The notes under the pieces: generated by a model | Databases searched by the model: none | The model's input: only the letters and a program-made list of their open reading frames with translations | What the model was told of the DNA's origin: nothing | Part shown: in pieces, positions 16,100-24,931 of the stretch | Position numbering within the stretch: the first letter of the stretch is position 1 | Layout: every line of letters begins with the position of its first letter | Made by a program: the position numbers and the translations under genes | NCBI GenBank assembly: GCA_023418475.1 | Contig: JAEZZO010000052.1 | Coordinates: 124,001 to 188,000, forward strand | Direction: 5' to 3' | DNA length: 64,000 nt | Source: Bacillota bacterium | GTDB taxonomy: Bacteria > Bacillota > Clostridia > Lachnospirales > Lachnospiraceae

Positions 16100-16948
16100 A
16101 TGGAAAACTTAGGATACTATGATGGAAAATATGATTTGATCGAAAACATGACCGTTCCTTTTGATGACAGAGTTCATTATTATGGTGACGGCGTATATGA
16201 TGCTACTTGTGCGGGAAATCATATTATTTTTAATCTGGAGGAGCATATTGACAGATTCTTTAACAGTGCTGGTTTACTTCAGATTAAAATACCTCATACC
16301 AAGGAAGAACTAAAGAATATATTAAATGAGATGGTAAGTAAAGTAGAAGGTAATGAGCTTTTTGTCTATTGGCAGGTAACTAGGGCAGTTGCACCAAGAA
16401 AACATATATTTCCAGACAAAACATCAAAGCTTTGGATTATGATCAGACCTTCAAAATTGGGTGATCCAAAGAAACTATTAAAGCTTTTAACAATAGAAGA
16501 TACAAGATTTTTACATTGTAATATTAAAACATTGAATTTAATTCCCAACGTAATGGCATCCCAGAAGGGTGAGCTGGCCGGTTGTGATGAAATTGTATTC
16601 CACCGTGGAGAAAGAGTCACGGAATGCTCCCATAGTAATGTAAATATTATTAAGGACGGAAAATTTATTACCCCTCCGACAGATCATTATATCCTTCCGG
16701 GAATAGCAAGAGCTCACATTATTAAAATGTGCAAGCAATTAGAAATTCCTGTGGATGAGACACCCTTTACTGTGAAGGAAATGATGGAAGCGGATGAAGT
16801 AATCGTGTGCTCCTCCAGTAATTTCTGCCTGTCGGCTTGTGAAGTTGATGGCCAGAAGGTTGGAGGGAAGGCACCGGATCTTCTGCATAAGCTGCAAGAA
16901 GCTCTTAGCGATGAATTTCTTGCGGCCACGAAGCAGAAGGAGGTTTAA
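16100..16948 (+). CDS. Class IV PLP aminotransferase, probably D-amino-acid (D-alanine) transaminase
   Basis: 282 residues with the D-amino-acid/branched-chain transaminase fold. It starts LGYYDGKYDLIENMTVPFDDR and has HYYGDGVYDATC, KTLNLIPNVMASQKGELAGCDEIVF (with the PLP Lys in the HCNIKTLN stretch), ERVTECSHSNVNII, and LPGIARAHIIKMC. Resemblance and length favour Dat (D-Ala + 2-oxoglutarate to pyruvate + D-Glu) over IlvE (usually longer). Its neighbours, two D-glutamate-cyclase-type proteins and 5-oxoprolinase, fit a D-glutamate role. Strict substrate cannot be read from sequence; 4-amino-4-deoxychorismate lyase is a less likely alternative. Confidence 0.78.
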   Translation: MENLGYYDGKYDLIENMTVPFDDRVHYYGDGVYDATCAGNHIIFNLEEHIDRFFNSAGLLQIKIPHTKEELKNILNEMVSKVEGNELFVYWQVTRAVAPRKHIFPDKTSKLWIMIRPSKLGDPKKLLKLLTIEDTRFLHCNIKTLNLIPNVMASQKGELAGCDEIVFHRGERVTECSHSNVNIIKDGKFITPPTDHYILPGIARAHIIKMCKQLEIPVDETPFTVKEMMEADEVIVCSSSNFCLSACEVDGQKVGGKAPDLLHKLQEALSDEFLAATKQKEV

Positions 16949-16954
16949 TTATTC

Positions 16955-18028
16955 ATGACGAAGGAAGAACTGACTAGTTACAACATCGGAGAAAACCTGG
17001 ATACATTAATGAACCTGGATCCGCGAGGTTACGGCGTTTGCCGAATTTTATATGCAGGAAGCAGGGCATATACCGGTGAACCTCTTACAATGCATTGTGC
17101 AAAAAAGCTGGTAGAGACGATTAAACCGGGAGATTTTGTATATATTCTCACCGGGTTTATCTTGCTCCCGCATAAGGTTCCGGAGATGGACGGTATTGTA
17201 AGTTCTATGCTTCTGGCACGTTCTCTGGTGCAGGCCTTTGATGCGAAACCGGTTATTATCTGTCCCGAGGACAATATGGAGGCAGTTAAGAAATGTTCCA
17301 GTGTGGTAGGCCTTCACTGCTATGAAGATCTTAATAAGGTAGCCGAGCTTCCGATTTCCATGGGGGTCATTCCCTTTACGAAGGATAAAGATAAAGCAGA
17401 GCAGCAGGCAGATGAGATTATTACTTCCAGGATTCCCAGGGCAGTCATCGCAATTGAAGCACCCGGTGCAAATGAATGTGGTGAATATCATAATGCAATT
17501 GGTATCAATGTAACCGAGCTGGAAGCGAAGACGGATGTCCTGTTTGAGAAATTAAAGAACCGGGGTGTACTTAATATAGCAATCGGTGATTTGGGAAATG
17601 AAATTGGAATGGGAACCATTCGCGAGCATATTAAGAAATATATTCCTTATACTGCAGTAGGTGAATGTAAGTGTGATTGCGGCGGCGGTATATTAGCAGT
17701 AAGCAGTGCAGACAACATCATCACTGCGACAGTATCTGACTGGGGATGCTATGGACTTATGGCAGCTATTGCATTCTTGAAGAAAGATCTTGATATCTTC
17801 CATAAGGGTGATATGGAGATGGAAGTTATGCGTGTTGCTACAAGAAGCGGTATGATCGATATGACAGGTTCCCTGATTCCTGGAATTGATGGATTTAATA
17901 CCAAAATGAATGTTAATATTGTTGAATTAATGCGTCAGTGTGCTGGATATGCGATTAAGTTTGAAGGAAGAACCAATCACTGGTTTGACAGTGTTTTGGA
18001 AAAAGGATTCTTTCAGGAGAATAAGTAA
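16955..18028 (+). CDS. DUF4392 protein (D-glutamate cyclase C-terminal-domain type)
   Basis: 357 residues. Motifs of the family: DFVYILTGF near residue 65, DGIVSSMLLARSL, AIEAPGANECGEYHNA, AIGDLGNEIGMGTI and AVSDWGCYGLMAAI. In animal D-glutamate cyclase (DGLUCY) this domain is fused to DUF1445; here DUF1445 is a separate gene 1.9 kb downstream (19909). The parent enzyme converts D-glutamate to 5-oxo-D-proline. It begins 7 nt after the transaminase stop and is followed by pxpB, so one operon is likely. Enzymatic function in bacteria is inferred. Confidence 0.75.
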   Translation: MTKEELTSYNIGENLDTLMNLDPRGYGVCRILYAGSRAYTGEPLTMHCAKKLVETIKPGDFVYILTGFILLPHKVPEMDGIVSSMLLARSLVQAFDAKPVIICPEDNMEAVKKCSSVVGLHCYEDLNKVAELPISMGVIPFTKDKDKAEQQADEIITSRIPRAVIAIEAPGANECGEYHNAIGINVTELEAKTDVLFEKLKNRGVLNIAIGDLGNEIGMGTIREHIKKYIPYTAVGECKCDCGGGILAVSSADNIITATVSDWGCYGLMAAIAFLKKDLDIFHKGDMEMEVMRVATRSGMIDMTGSLIPGIDGFNTKMNVNIVELMRQCAGYAIKFEGRTNHWFDSVLEKGFFQENK

Positions 18029-18094
18029 TAAGTCATGGATAAGTAATAATATAATTACATTATGATAGGCCGGCAAAAAGGCAGCTGGAAGTTG

Positions 18095-18121
18095 GGTTGA
18101 AAAGTGAAGCATTTTTCAACC
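18095..18121 (+). repeat. Stem-loop repeat A, copy 1
   Basis: GGTTGAAAA (18095-18103) pairs with TTTTCAACC (18113-18121) around GTGAAGCAT. It is followed by a second small hairpin, TGCC-TGAC-GGCA, and then GGAGG of pxpB. See the related stem-loops at 48375, 52174, 54302 and 62001. Confidence 0.55.
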
Positions 18122-18152
18122 TGTACTGCCTGACGGCAGGATGGAGGTTATT

Positions 18153-18884
18153 ATGTCTGAAATGCGCATATTACCGGCAGGAGATTTATCTCTGATAGTA
18201 GAATTTGGAAATGAGATTAGTACTGCCTGTAATGACAGAGTCAGGCAGCTGAATCAAAGCTTAAAGAAGAATGAAATAGAGGGCATTGTGGAAACTGTGC
18301 CCACATTTCGTTCTTTACTTATATATTACGATCCTATCAAAATATCCTATCAAAAGCTTTGTAGCTATATTGAAAAAACTTCTGTTAAGGATGGAGGATT
18401 TCAGGCAAAAACAAAGAGAATTGTTAAGATACCCGTATGCTACGGAGGTAAGTACGGAGAGGATCTTAAAAGTGTTGCAGCTCATGTAGGAATGAGTGAA
18501 GAAGAGGTAATCAAGGTACATTCCGGAGTGGATTATTTGATCTATATGCTGGGTTTTCTACCAGGTTTCCCGTATCTTGGCGGTATGGATTCGAGACTTG
18601 TTACGCCAAGACTTCCTAATCCCAGAACCTCCATATCTGCAGGCTCTGTGGGCATAGGAGGAGAACAGACAGGAGTTTATCCAATTGCTTCTCCGGGAGG
18701 CTGGAGACTGATTGGAAGAACACCGTTAAAGCTATATGACAGTGAAAGGGAGAAACCAACCCTCTACCAGGCGGGTGATTATATACGCTTTCAGCCAATA
18801 GATGAGGATGAATTTCTAAGAATGGAAGAGCTTGTGAAGTCCGGACAATATGAATGCAGCATAACAACGGATACAGCTTCGTAA
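18153..18884 (+). CDS. pxpB: 5-oxoprolinase subunit PxpB (KipI family)
   Basis: 243 residues. Starts MSEMRILPAGDLSLIVEFG; contains VETVPTFRSLLIYYDP, VCYGGKYGEDLKSVA, YLIYMLGFLPGFPYLGGMD, RLPNPRTSISAGSVGIGG and GGWRLIGRTPLKLYD, typical of the KipI/allophanate-hydrolase-subunit-1 family. PxpA, B and C together hydrolyse 5-oxo-L-proline to L-glutamate with ATP. ATG 18153 is chosen over 18141 because GGAGG (18142-18146) precedes it. pxpC follows 22 nt later. Confidence 0.92.
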   Translation: MSEMRILPAGDLSLIVEFGNEISTACNDRVRQLNQSLKKNEIEGIVETVPTFRSLLIYYDPIKISYQKLCSYIEKTSVKDGGFQAKTKRIVKIPVCYGGKYGEDLKSVAAHVGMSEEEVIKVHSGVDYLIYMLGFLPGFPYLGGMDSRLVTPRLPNPRTSISAGSVGIGGEQTGVYPIASPGGWRLIGRTPLKLYDSEREKPTLYQAGDYIRFQPIDEDEFLRMEELVKSGQYECSITTDTAS

Positions 18885-18906
18885 AGAATGCGGATAGGAG
18901 GATCTT

Positions 18907-19857
18907 ATGAGTATTCAAATTATTTCTCCGGGAGCACTTACAACTGTTCAGGATTATGGCAGAACAGGATATGGCGAGATAGGCTTCTCACCTTCGGGAG
19001 TTATGGATGCACAGTCGATGGAAATTGCCAATATATTGGTGGGAAATGATATGGGAGAGGCAGTTTTAGAGTGCACGCTTTTTGGACCCACGCTTTCTTT
19101 TACCAGGGATACTGTTATAGCAATCACCGGTGCTAATATGGTACCAAAGATAAATGACAGGGATATTCCTATGTATAAGGCTGTATCTGTAAAAGAAGGA
19201 GAACAGTTGAAGCTGTCTATGGCAGTATCGGGCTGTCGCAGTTATATCTCTTTTGCCGGTGGACTTCAAATTGAAGAAAGCTTCGGGAGTAAATCAACCA
19301 ATATGAAATGTTTCATGGGGGGATTTCACGGAAGAGCACTAAAAGCAGAGGATGAGATATTCTTTGTAAAGCCTGCAGCTGTACTTCCGGATATGGAGAA
19401 ACGAATTTATACAAAGATTTATGCAGTAACTTCCCCAAAGACGCTAAGAGTTATTATGGGTCCGCAGGAAGAATACTTTACCAGAGATGGAATAAATGTC
19501 TTCCTGCATGAGGTGTATAAGCTGACCAGCGATTCAAACAGAATGGCCTGTAAACTTTCCGGGCCGGTGATCGAAAGCAGGGACACAACAGATATCATAT
19601 CAGATGGAATCTCACTTGGTTCTATTCAGGTGTCTTCTAACGGTCAGCCCATAATAATGCTGTCAGATCGGCAGACAACCGGTGGTTATGCAAAAATAGG
19701 AACAGTCATATCTACTGATATTCCGATGCTTGCTCAGTGTAAACCGGGGGATGAAGTGAGATTTAAAAGCATAACCTTGGAGGAAGCACACGAATTATAT
19801 AAAAAACATTATACAAAGATGCAGAAATTTCAGAGAGAATTGGTAACACTGGGATAA
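18907..19857 (+). CDS. pxpC: 5-oxoprolinase subunit PxpC (KipA family, biotin-dependent carboxyltransferase-like)
   Basis: 316 residues. LSU2-type landmarks: ISPGALTTVQDYGRTGYGEIGFSPSGVMD at the start, MEIANILVGND, VLECTLFGPTL, GSIQVSSNGQPIIMLSDRQTTGGYAKIGTVI and LAQCKPGDEVRF. It pairs with PxpB in the 5-oxoprolinase complex. AGGAGGATCTT precedes its ATG. The DUF1445 gene follows 51 nt later. Confidence 0.92.
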   Translation: MSIQIISPGALTTVQDYGRTGYGEIGFSPSGVMDAQSMEIANILVGNDMGEAVLECTLFGPTLSFTRDTVIAITGANMVPKINDRDIPMYKAVSVKEGEQLKLSMAVSGCRSYISFAGGLQIEESFGSKSTNMKCFMGGFHGRALKAEDEIFFVKPAAVLPDMEKRIYTKIYAVTSPKTLRVIMGPQEEYFTRDGINVFLHEVYKLTSDSNRMACKLSGPVIESRDTTDIISDGISLGSIQVSSNGQPIIMLSDRQTTGGYAKIGTVISTDIPMLAQCKPGDEVRFKSITLEEAHELYKKHYTKMQKFQRELVTLG

Positions 19858-19908
19858 ATAACTAGCGAATCTTAATAGGCAACTAAGATCGCAGCATAGG
19901 AGGCAGTT

Positions 19909-20694
19909 ATGGATTATAGAAATTACTCTCCTCAGGAAGTCAGAAGCCTGATTAGAAAGGCTGAGATTACATCGCCTACCGCAGGGATGTGCGGTGGTTA
20001 TGCACAGGCTAATCTTGTAATTCTTCCGAAAGAGCTGGCCTATGATTTTCTGCTGTTTGCACAGAGAAATCCTAAGGCTTGTCCTATTTTAGAGGTAATG
20101 GATGAAGGGGACAGAATAGTAAAATATATGGCGAAGGATGCGGACATTGCTACCGATCTTCCCAAATACAGGGTATATGAGTATGGAAATTTAACTGGTG
20201 AATATATGGATGTGGAGAAATTTTGGAAACCGGATTTCGTGAGCTTTCTGATCGGTTGCAGTTTCTCCTTTGAAGAAGAGCTTTTGGAGGCAAATATTAC
20301 GGTAAGACATATTGAAGAACAGTGTAACGTTCCGATGTATTTGACAAATATAGCATGTGAAAATGCCGGCATTTTCTCCGGTAATATGGTAGTCAGCATG
20401 AGACCCATTCCTTACAGGGACGTACCAAGAGCTGTATCGGTAACAGCAGCTATGCCAAGAGTTCATGGAGCGCCGGTTCATATAGGCAGTCCGGAAGTAA
20501 TCGGGATTAAGCATATTGACCAGCCTGATTTCGGGGATAAGGTTACCATTAAAGAGGGCGAAGTACCGGTGTTCTGGCCATGCGGCGTAACACCTCAGGC
20601 TGCTCTGATGGCATCCAAGCCAGCCTTTGCTATTACACATGCTCCCGGTCATATGTTTATTACCGATGTTAAGAATGTTGAACTGAAATTATAG
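19909..20694 (+). CDS. DUF1445 protein (putative hydro-lyase / D-glutamate cyclase N-terminal-domain type)
   Basis: 261 residues. It has TAGMCGGYAQANLVILP, NPKACPILEVMD, FVSFLIGCSFSFEEEL, FSGNMVVSMRPIPY, VHIGSPEVIGI and ending FAITHAPGHMFITDVKN, characteristic of DUF1445. Bacterial members are often labelled hydro-lyase without proof; in DGLUCY the homologous domain belongs to D-glutamate cyclase. It sits between pxpC and pxpA, so a role in forming or using 5-oxoproline is the economical reading. An AGGAGGCAGTT ribosome site precedes the ATG. Confidence 0.88.
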   Translation: MDYRNYSPQEVRSLIRKAEITSPTAGMCGGYAQANLVILPKELAYDFLLFAQRNPKACPILEVMDEGDRIVKYMAKDADIATDLPKYRVYEYGNLTGEYMDVEKFWKPDFVSFLIGCSFSFEEELLEANITVRHIEEQCNVPMYLTNIACENAGIFSGNMVVSMRPIPYRDVPRAVSVTAAMPRVHGAPVHIGSPEVIGIKHIDQPDFGDKVTIKEGEVPVFWPCGVTPQAALMASKPAFAITHAPGHMFITDVKNVELKL

Positions 20695-20778
20695 ATTATT
20701 ATCAATCGGTAAGTAGCGCTTACACTCCTTTGTTCTGCTATTATACTGCCTTTTGGCAAATAAATTTTTAACACGGCA

Positions 20779-20828
20779 ATTTGTGCGTTGCACAAATCTC
20801 TAGATTTGGAAAGGACAGGGTTATTATT
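20779..20828 (+). repeat. Leader hairpin G copy 2, upstream of pxpA
   Basis: Stem ATTTGTGC (20779-20786)/GCACAAAT (20790-20797), 3-nt loop, exactly 7 nt, then TTTGGAAAGG and GGTTATTA. It has the same layout as the nagB leader at 5411 with a different stem sequence. Confidence 0.55.
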
Positions 20829-21584
20829 ATGTATCAGATTGATTTAAATTGCGATTTGGGTGAGAGTTTCGGAAGATACACACTGGGCATGGATGAAGAA
20901 GTAATTCCCTATATCTCATCCGCAAATATTGCCTGCGGATATCATGCGTCCGACCCAGTTATTATGGAGAGGACAGTTGAGCTGGCGAAAGCCAACGGTG
21001 TTCATGTAGGAGCTCATACAGGTTTTCCTGATTTACTAGGCTTTGGACGAAGAAATATGAGCCTGTCTGGTAAAGAAGCAAGAACTTATACGATGTATCA
21101 GATTGGTGCACTGGAGGGTTTTTGCCAGGCAGCCGGTGTAGAACTGTATCATGTGAAGCCACATGGTGCTTTCTATAATATGGCAGCCAAGGATTATGAT
21201 CTGGCATGTGCAATCTGCGAGGGGATTGCAGCGATTAATTCTAGAATTGTTCTGCTTGGACTTAGCAACAGCCAGATGGAGAAGGCTGCAAAAGCAACAG
21301 GGTTGTGTTTTAAGCAGGAGGTTTTTGCAGATCGTGCTTATGAGGATGACGGAAGTCTGGTGGCCAGAAGTAAGCCCGGCGCGGTAATCGAGGAGGAAGA
21401 GCTTGCAATTAAACGAGTGGTTGACATGATAAAAAAAGGCACCGTAACAACAATAAATGGCAAGGAAATCGAACTGAAAGCCGATTCCGTATGCGTACAT
21501 GGAGACGGTGCAAAGGCACTTGCTTTTGTCAAAATGATCCGGAAGACCTTAGGGGAAGAAGGTATTGAAGTAAAAGCTTTTTAA
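20829..21584 (+). CDS. pxpA: 5-oxoprolinase subunit PxpA (LamB/YcsF family)
   Basis: 251 residues. Starts MYQIDLNCDLGESFGRYTLG; then ISSANIACGYHASDP, GVHVGAHTGFPDLLGFGRR, YHVKPHGAFYN, FADRAYEDDGSLV and SVCVHGDGAKAL, all standard for YcsF/PxpA. ATG 20829 gives the family's N terminus; the open frame extends upstream to 20781 through the leader hairpin and is not used. It completes the PxpABC set and ends 16 nt before gcvT. Confidence 0.94.
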   Translation: MYQIDLNCDLGESFGRYTLGMDEEVIPYISSANIACGYHASDPVIMERTVELAKANGVHVGAHTGFPDLLGFGRRNMSLSGKEARTYTMYQIGALEGFCQAAGVELYHVKPHGAFYNMAAKDYDLACAICEGIAAINSRIVLLGLSNSQMEKAAKATGLCFKQEVFADRAYEDDGSLVARSKPGAVIEEEELAIKRVVDMIKKGTVTTINGKEIELKADSVCVHGDGAKALAFVKMIRKTLGEEGIEVKAF

Positions 21585-21600
21585 GAGGGGAGCTGTTGTA

Positions 21601-22686
21601 ATGACAGAAAGAAAAACACCGCTTTATGATTCCCATGTAAAATACGGCGGTAAAATGGTTCCATTTGCAGGATATCTGCTGCCGGTTCAATATCCGACAG
21701 GCGTTATGAACGAGCATATGGCAGTACGTAATAGTGTCGGACTGTTTGATGTTTCCCATATGGGCGAAATTATCCTGAAGGGGAAGGATGCGCTTGAAAA
21801 TCTTCAGCTGCTGCTGACCAATGATTTTACAAACATGGTGGACGGTCAGGCACGGTATGCTGTTATGTGTTATGATAACGGTGGAGTAATGGATGATCTC
21901 ATAGTATATAAGCGCGGGGACAACGACTATTTTATCGTTGTGAATGCTGCTAATAAAGACAAGGATTTCGCATGGATGAAGCAGCATGAGTTCGGTGATG
22001 CAAAGTTTAACGACTGCAGTGAAAGTATGGGGCAGCTTGCGATCCAGGGCCCTTTCTCAAAAAAAGTCATGGAAAAGCTTGTGGAATTGGATATGCTTCC
22101 GGAAAAATATTATCATGCTAATTTCAATGCACAAATCAATGGAATAAAATGTATTATTTCCCAAACGGGGTATACCGGAGAATTCGGATACGAAATATAT
22201 ATGGCCTCGAAGGATACCGTAAAGATATGGGATATCTTACTTGCGGCAGGGAAAGAGGAAAATATTATTCCCTGCGGGTTAGGTGCGAGAGATACGCTTC
22301 GTCTGGAGGCAGCAATGCCGTTATATGGACATGAAATGGATGATACAATTAATCCGGTGGAGACGGGTCTGAGCTTTGCGGTAAAATTAAAGAAACCGGA
22401 TTTTATTGGTAAGAATGCGATAGAAGCGAAACAGGCCCGGGTAAAAAGGATCGGATTGAAGGTAACGGGAAAAGGTATTGTCAGGGAACACATGGATTTA
22501 TATTGTGAAGGAAAATCAGCCGGAAAAACGACATCAGGAACCTTTGCCCCCTACCTTGGCTATGCAGTTGCCATGGCCCTTGTGGAACCGGAATATGCGG
22601 TGGAAGGAAAAGTATTTGAGGCGGATGTCAGAGGCCGCAGAGTTCCGTGTGAGATGGTGAAGCTGCCATTTTATAAGAGAAAGTGA
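21601..22686 (+). CDS. gcvT: Glycine cleavage system T protein (aminomethyltransferase)
   Basis: 361 residues. It begins TPLYDSHVKYGGKMVPFAGYLLPVQY, then VGLFDVSHMGEI, LIVYKRGDNDYFIVVNAANKDKD, ISQTGYTGEFGYEIY, PCGLGARDTLRLEAAMPLYGHE and a C-terminal GCVT_C domain ending ADVRGRRVPCEMVKLPFY. It transfers the aminomethyl group from H protein to tetrahydrofolate. It is closely coupled to pxpA, and separated from gcvH by a 293-nt spacer holding a full-length repeat E. Confidence 0.95.
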   Translation: MTERKTPLYDSHVKYGGKMVPFAGYLLPVQYPTGVMNEHMAVRNSVGLFDVSHMGEIILKGKDALENLQLLLTNDFTNMVDGQARYAVMCYDNGGVMDDLIVYKRGDNDYFIVVNAANKDKDFAWMKQHEFGDAKFNDCSESMGQLAIQGPFSKKVMEKLVELDMLPEKYYHANFNAQINGIKCIISQTGYTGEFGYEIYMASKDTVKIWDILLAAGKEENIIPCGLGARDTLRLEAAMPLYGHEMDDTINPVETGLSFAVKLKKPDFIGKNAIEAKQARVKRIGLKVTGKGIVREHMDLYCEGKSAGKTTSGTFAPYLGYAVAMALVEPEYAVEGKVFEADVRGRRVPCEMVKLPFYKRK

Positions 22687-22741
22687 TCATTTTAGATAAT
22701 TGCGAAGCGAAAGAATTTGAAAAGTAATATGATTAGCCTTG

Positions 22742-22910
22742 CAAAAGCCTAAAATCTATTTGATGGATGTATATGGGTGTATCTATATCCATATGGCGCA
22801 GACCGGGCCTCCCATAATTGCCTGCGTTTGGTAATTATGGGAGGTTAAAGGCAAGTCCGGATGAATATATATAAACTCATATACATCTTATAACCTGAAA
22901 GAGGCTTTTG
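22742..22910 (-). repeat. Repeat E, full copy (169 bp, terminal inverted repeats)
   Basis: Bounded by perfect 9-bp inverted repeats CAAAAGCCT (22742-22750) and AGGCTTTTG (22902-22910). Inside is a long imperfect outer stem (around GATGTATATGGGTG and ACTCATATACATC), a conserved inner ring (GGCGCAGACCGGG and TTAAAGGCAAGTCCGG), and a 12-bp hairpin CCTCCCATAATT/AATTATGGGAGG (22808-22819/22833-22844). Its reverse complement aligns along its length with 37295-37463. Confidence 0.7.
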
Positions 22911-22979
22911 TGGGGTTAATCATGATATAGTTTCGCATTACCAAAATAAATAATTTAATAATGGAGGGTATATTGCAGC

Positions 22980-23360
22980 ATGAAGGTATTTAATAAATTG
23001 AAATACACAAAAACACATGAATGGGTTAAATTCATAGATGATACAACAGTGGCAATCGGTATTACAGATTATGCGCAGAAGGAATTAGGGGATCTCGTAT
23101 ATGTTAATCTTCCGGAGCCGGGCGATGATGTTGTTGCCGGTGATACCTTATGTGACGTTGAATCGGTAAAGGCTGTTTCTGATGTAATATCGCCGGTTAC
23201 AGGCGTAATAGAAGAGATTAATGAAGAAATTATTGACAGCCCTGCTTTGATTAACGAGGATGCTTATGGTGCATGGTTTGTAAAGGTCAAAGACATTACT
23301 GTTACGGAGGAATTTATGAGTGCCAGGGAGTATGAAGCATTTGTAGAAGAAGTAGAGTAA
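22980..23360 (+). CDS. gcvH: Glycine cleavage system H protein
   Basis: 126 residues, normal length. KYTKTHEWVKF at the N terminus, GITDYAQKELGDLVYVNLPE, and the lipoylation site CDVESVKAVSD with Lys64. It carries the lipoyl arm between GcvP, GcvT and Lpd. GGAGGG lies upstream with a somewhat long spacer. Lipoate would be attached by the lipoate-protein ligase encoded at 27975. Confidence 0.96.
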   Translation: MKVFNKLKYTKTHEWVKFIDDTTVAIGITDYAQKELGDLVYVNLPEPGDDVVAGDTLCDVESVKAVSDVISPVTGVIEEINEEIIDSPALINEDAYGAWFVKVKDITVTEEFMSAREYEAFVEEVE

Positions 23361-23486
23361 ACAATAAGATATCTGTATCCCGGCATAAGAATGGAGCAAA
23401 TTTAATTGTGAAATAGTATGTCGGGATATTTCTCATTAATAATAGGAGATTATGATCGCCATTTGATATGGCGGGAGGGAGCTGTT

Positions 23487-24794
23487 ATGGGAGGCTATTT
23501 ATCAGTTACGCCGGAGGATTATCAGGAGATGATAAACACCGTTGGGGTGAAGGATGTGCGTGAGCTCTTTGAGTGTATTCCGCAGAATATGATTCTGCAA
23601 AAATTGAATATTCCGGATGGATTATCAGAATTTGAAGTACGCCAGGCAATGGAGAAAATTGCATCAAAGAACAAAGTGTTTTCATCCATTTTCAGAGGAG
23701 CGGGTGCTTATAACCACTACATTCCGTCCATTGTGAAAGCGGTGGTGGGAAAGGAAGAATTTCTGACAGCCTACACTCCTTACCAGGCAGAGATCAGCCA
23801 GGGTGTTTTGCAGGCTATCTTTGAATATCAGACGCTTATGTGTGAGCTGACTGGTATGGATGCATCTAATGCGTCAGTCTATGATGGTGCTGTTGCTGCT
23901 GCCGAAGGGATTGCCATGTGCCGTGAGAGAAAGAAGAATATGGCGGTTCTATCCGCTGCGATCAATCCGGAGGTTATGGAGGTTATTAAAACCTATTGCC
24001 GCGGTAACGGTATAGAATATAGTATCGTGGGAAGTAAGGATGGCAGGACGGACCTTGATGCGCTGGCGGCACAGGTGAATGAGAATACGGCATGTATTTA
24101 TGCAGAACGGCCTAATTATTTCGGGCAGCTTGAAGATATCAAAACGATGTCTGCTATTGCTCATTCCGTGAAGGCTAAAATGATAGCAGGCTGTAATCCG
24201 GTTTCACTCGGAATTCTTACAACCCCTGCAGAGTGCGATGCCGACATTGCAGTTGGAGAGGGACAGCCTCTTGGAATGCCCCTGAGCTTTGGAGGCCCTT
24301 ACCTTGGATTTATGAGCTGCAAGAAAGAAATGATGAGGAAGCTGCCGGGACGTATTGTCGGAGAAACAACCGATCAATTCGGTAACAGAGCATTCGTCCT
24401 GACACTTCAGGCAAGAGAGCAGCATATCAGAAGGGAAAAGGCTTCCAGTAATATATGTTCCAATGAAGCACTCTGTGCACTGACAGCAGCAGTATATTTG
24501 TCTGCGATGGGACCGGACGGTCTGGAGCAGACGGCTCTCCAGTGCTGTTCGAAAGCGCATTATCTTGCAGAACAGCTGGAGAAGACAGGCTTCACGCTGG
24601 TATATAAGAATGAATTTTTTCATGAATTTGTAACAGATTGTCCTATTGATGCGGCTGCTTTATTTGCTGCTCTTGAAAAAGAAGGAATTCTAGGCGGATT
24701 ACTGCTGGAGGACGGTAATATTCTCTGGTGCGCTACAGAGAAGAATACAAAGAAGGATATAGACCGGCTAGTTGCAGTAATCAAGGAAATATAA
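23487..24794 (+). CDS. gcvPA: Glycine dehydrogenase (decarboxylating) subunit 1
   Basis: 435 residues. N-terminal half of split P protein: YLSVTPEDYQEMINTVGV, FRGAGAYNHYIPSIVKAVVG, EFLTAYTPYQAEISQGVLQAIFEYQTL, GMDASNASVYDGAVAAAE, LSFGGPYLGFMSCKKEMMRKLPGRIVGET. ATG 23487 is preceded by GGGAGGGA and gives the family N terminus; the frame is open back to 23418 but without a matching site. It works with GcvPB as a heterotetramer. Confidence 0.95.
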   Translation: MGGYLSVTPEDYQEMINTVGVKDVRELFECIPQNMILQKLNIPDGLSEFEVRQAMEKIASKNKVFSSIFRGAGAYNHYIPSIVKAVVGKEEFLTAYTPYQAEISQGVLQAIFEYQTLMCELTGMDASNASVYDGAVAAAEGIAMCRERKKNMAVLSAAINPEVMEVIKTYCRGNGIEYSIVGSKDGRTDLDALAAQVNENTACIYAERPNYFGQLEDIKTMSAIAHSVKAKMIAGCNPVSLGILTTPAECDADIAVGEGQPLGMPLSFGGPYLGFMSCKKEMMRKLPGRIVGETTDQFGNRAFVLTLQAREQHIRREKASSNICSNEALCALTAAVYLSAMGPDGLEQTALQCCSKAHYLAEQLEKTGFTLVYKNEFFHEFVTDCPIDAAALFAALEKEGILGGLLLEDGNILWCATEKNTKKDIDRLVAVIKEI

Positions 24795-24897
24795 GGATGG
24801 AATAAAGCAAAAAGTATAGGCTACATTTTGACATCATCATTATATGTTTAAAAATAAGTGTTTCCATGCAAAAGATTGAAAGAATATATTTTTTATA

Positions 24898-24926
24898 TGC
24901 GCAGAAAAGGTGCGCAGGAATGGGGT
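24898..24926 (+). repeat. Leader repeat D variant upstream of gcvPB
   Basis: TGCGCA (24898-24903) and TGCGCA (24911-24916) flank GAAAAGG, followed by GGAATGGGG and ATG at 24932. Arrangement as in the hemC leader at 54370. Confidence 0.5.
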
Positions 24927-24931
24927 AAAAA

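Noticed and set aside
15867..16112. 81-codon + frame between the cytidylate-kinase-like gene and the transaminase
   Set aside because: It would start at a TTG inside the previous gene without a ribosome site, runs through a leader repeat D and overlaps the transaminase start. Composition is not gene-like.
22687..22979. Glycine riboswitch before gcvH
   Set aside because: The spacer is structured, but it lacks the tandem glycine aptamer motifs and matches repeat E at 37295 instead.
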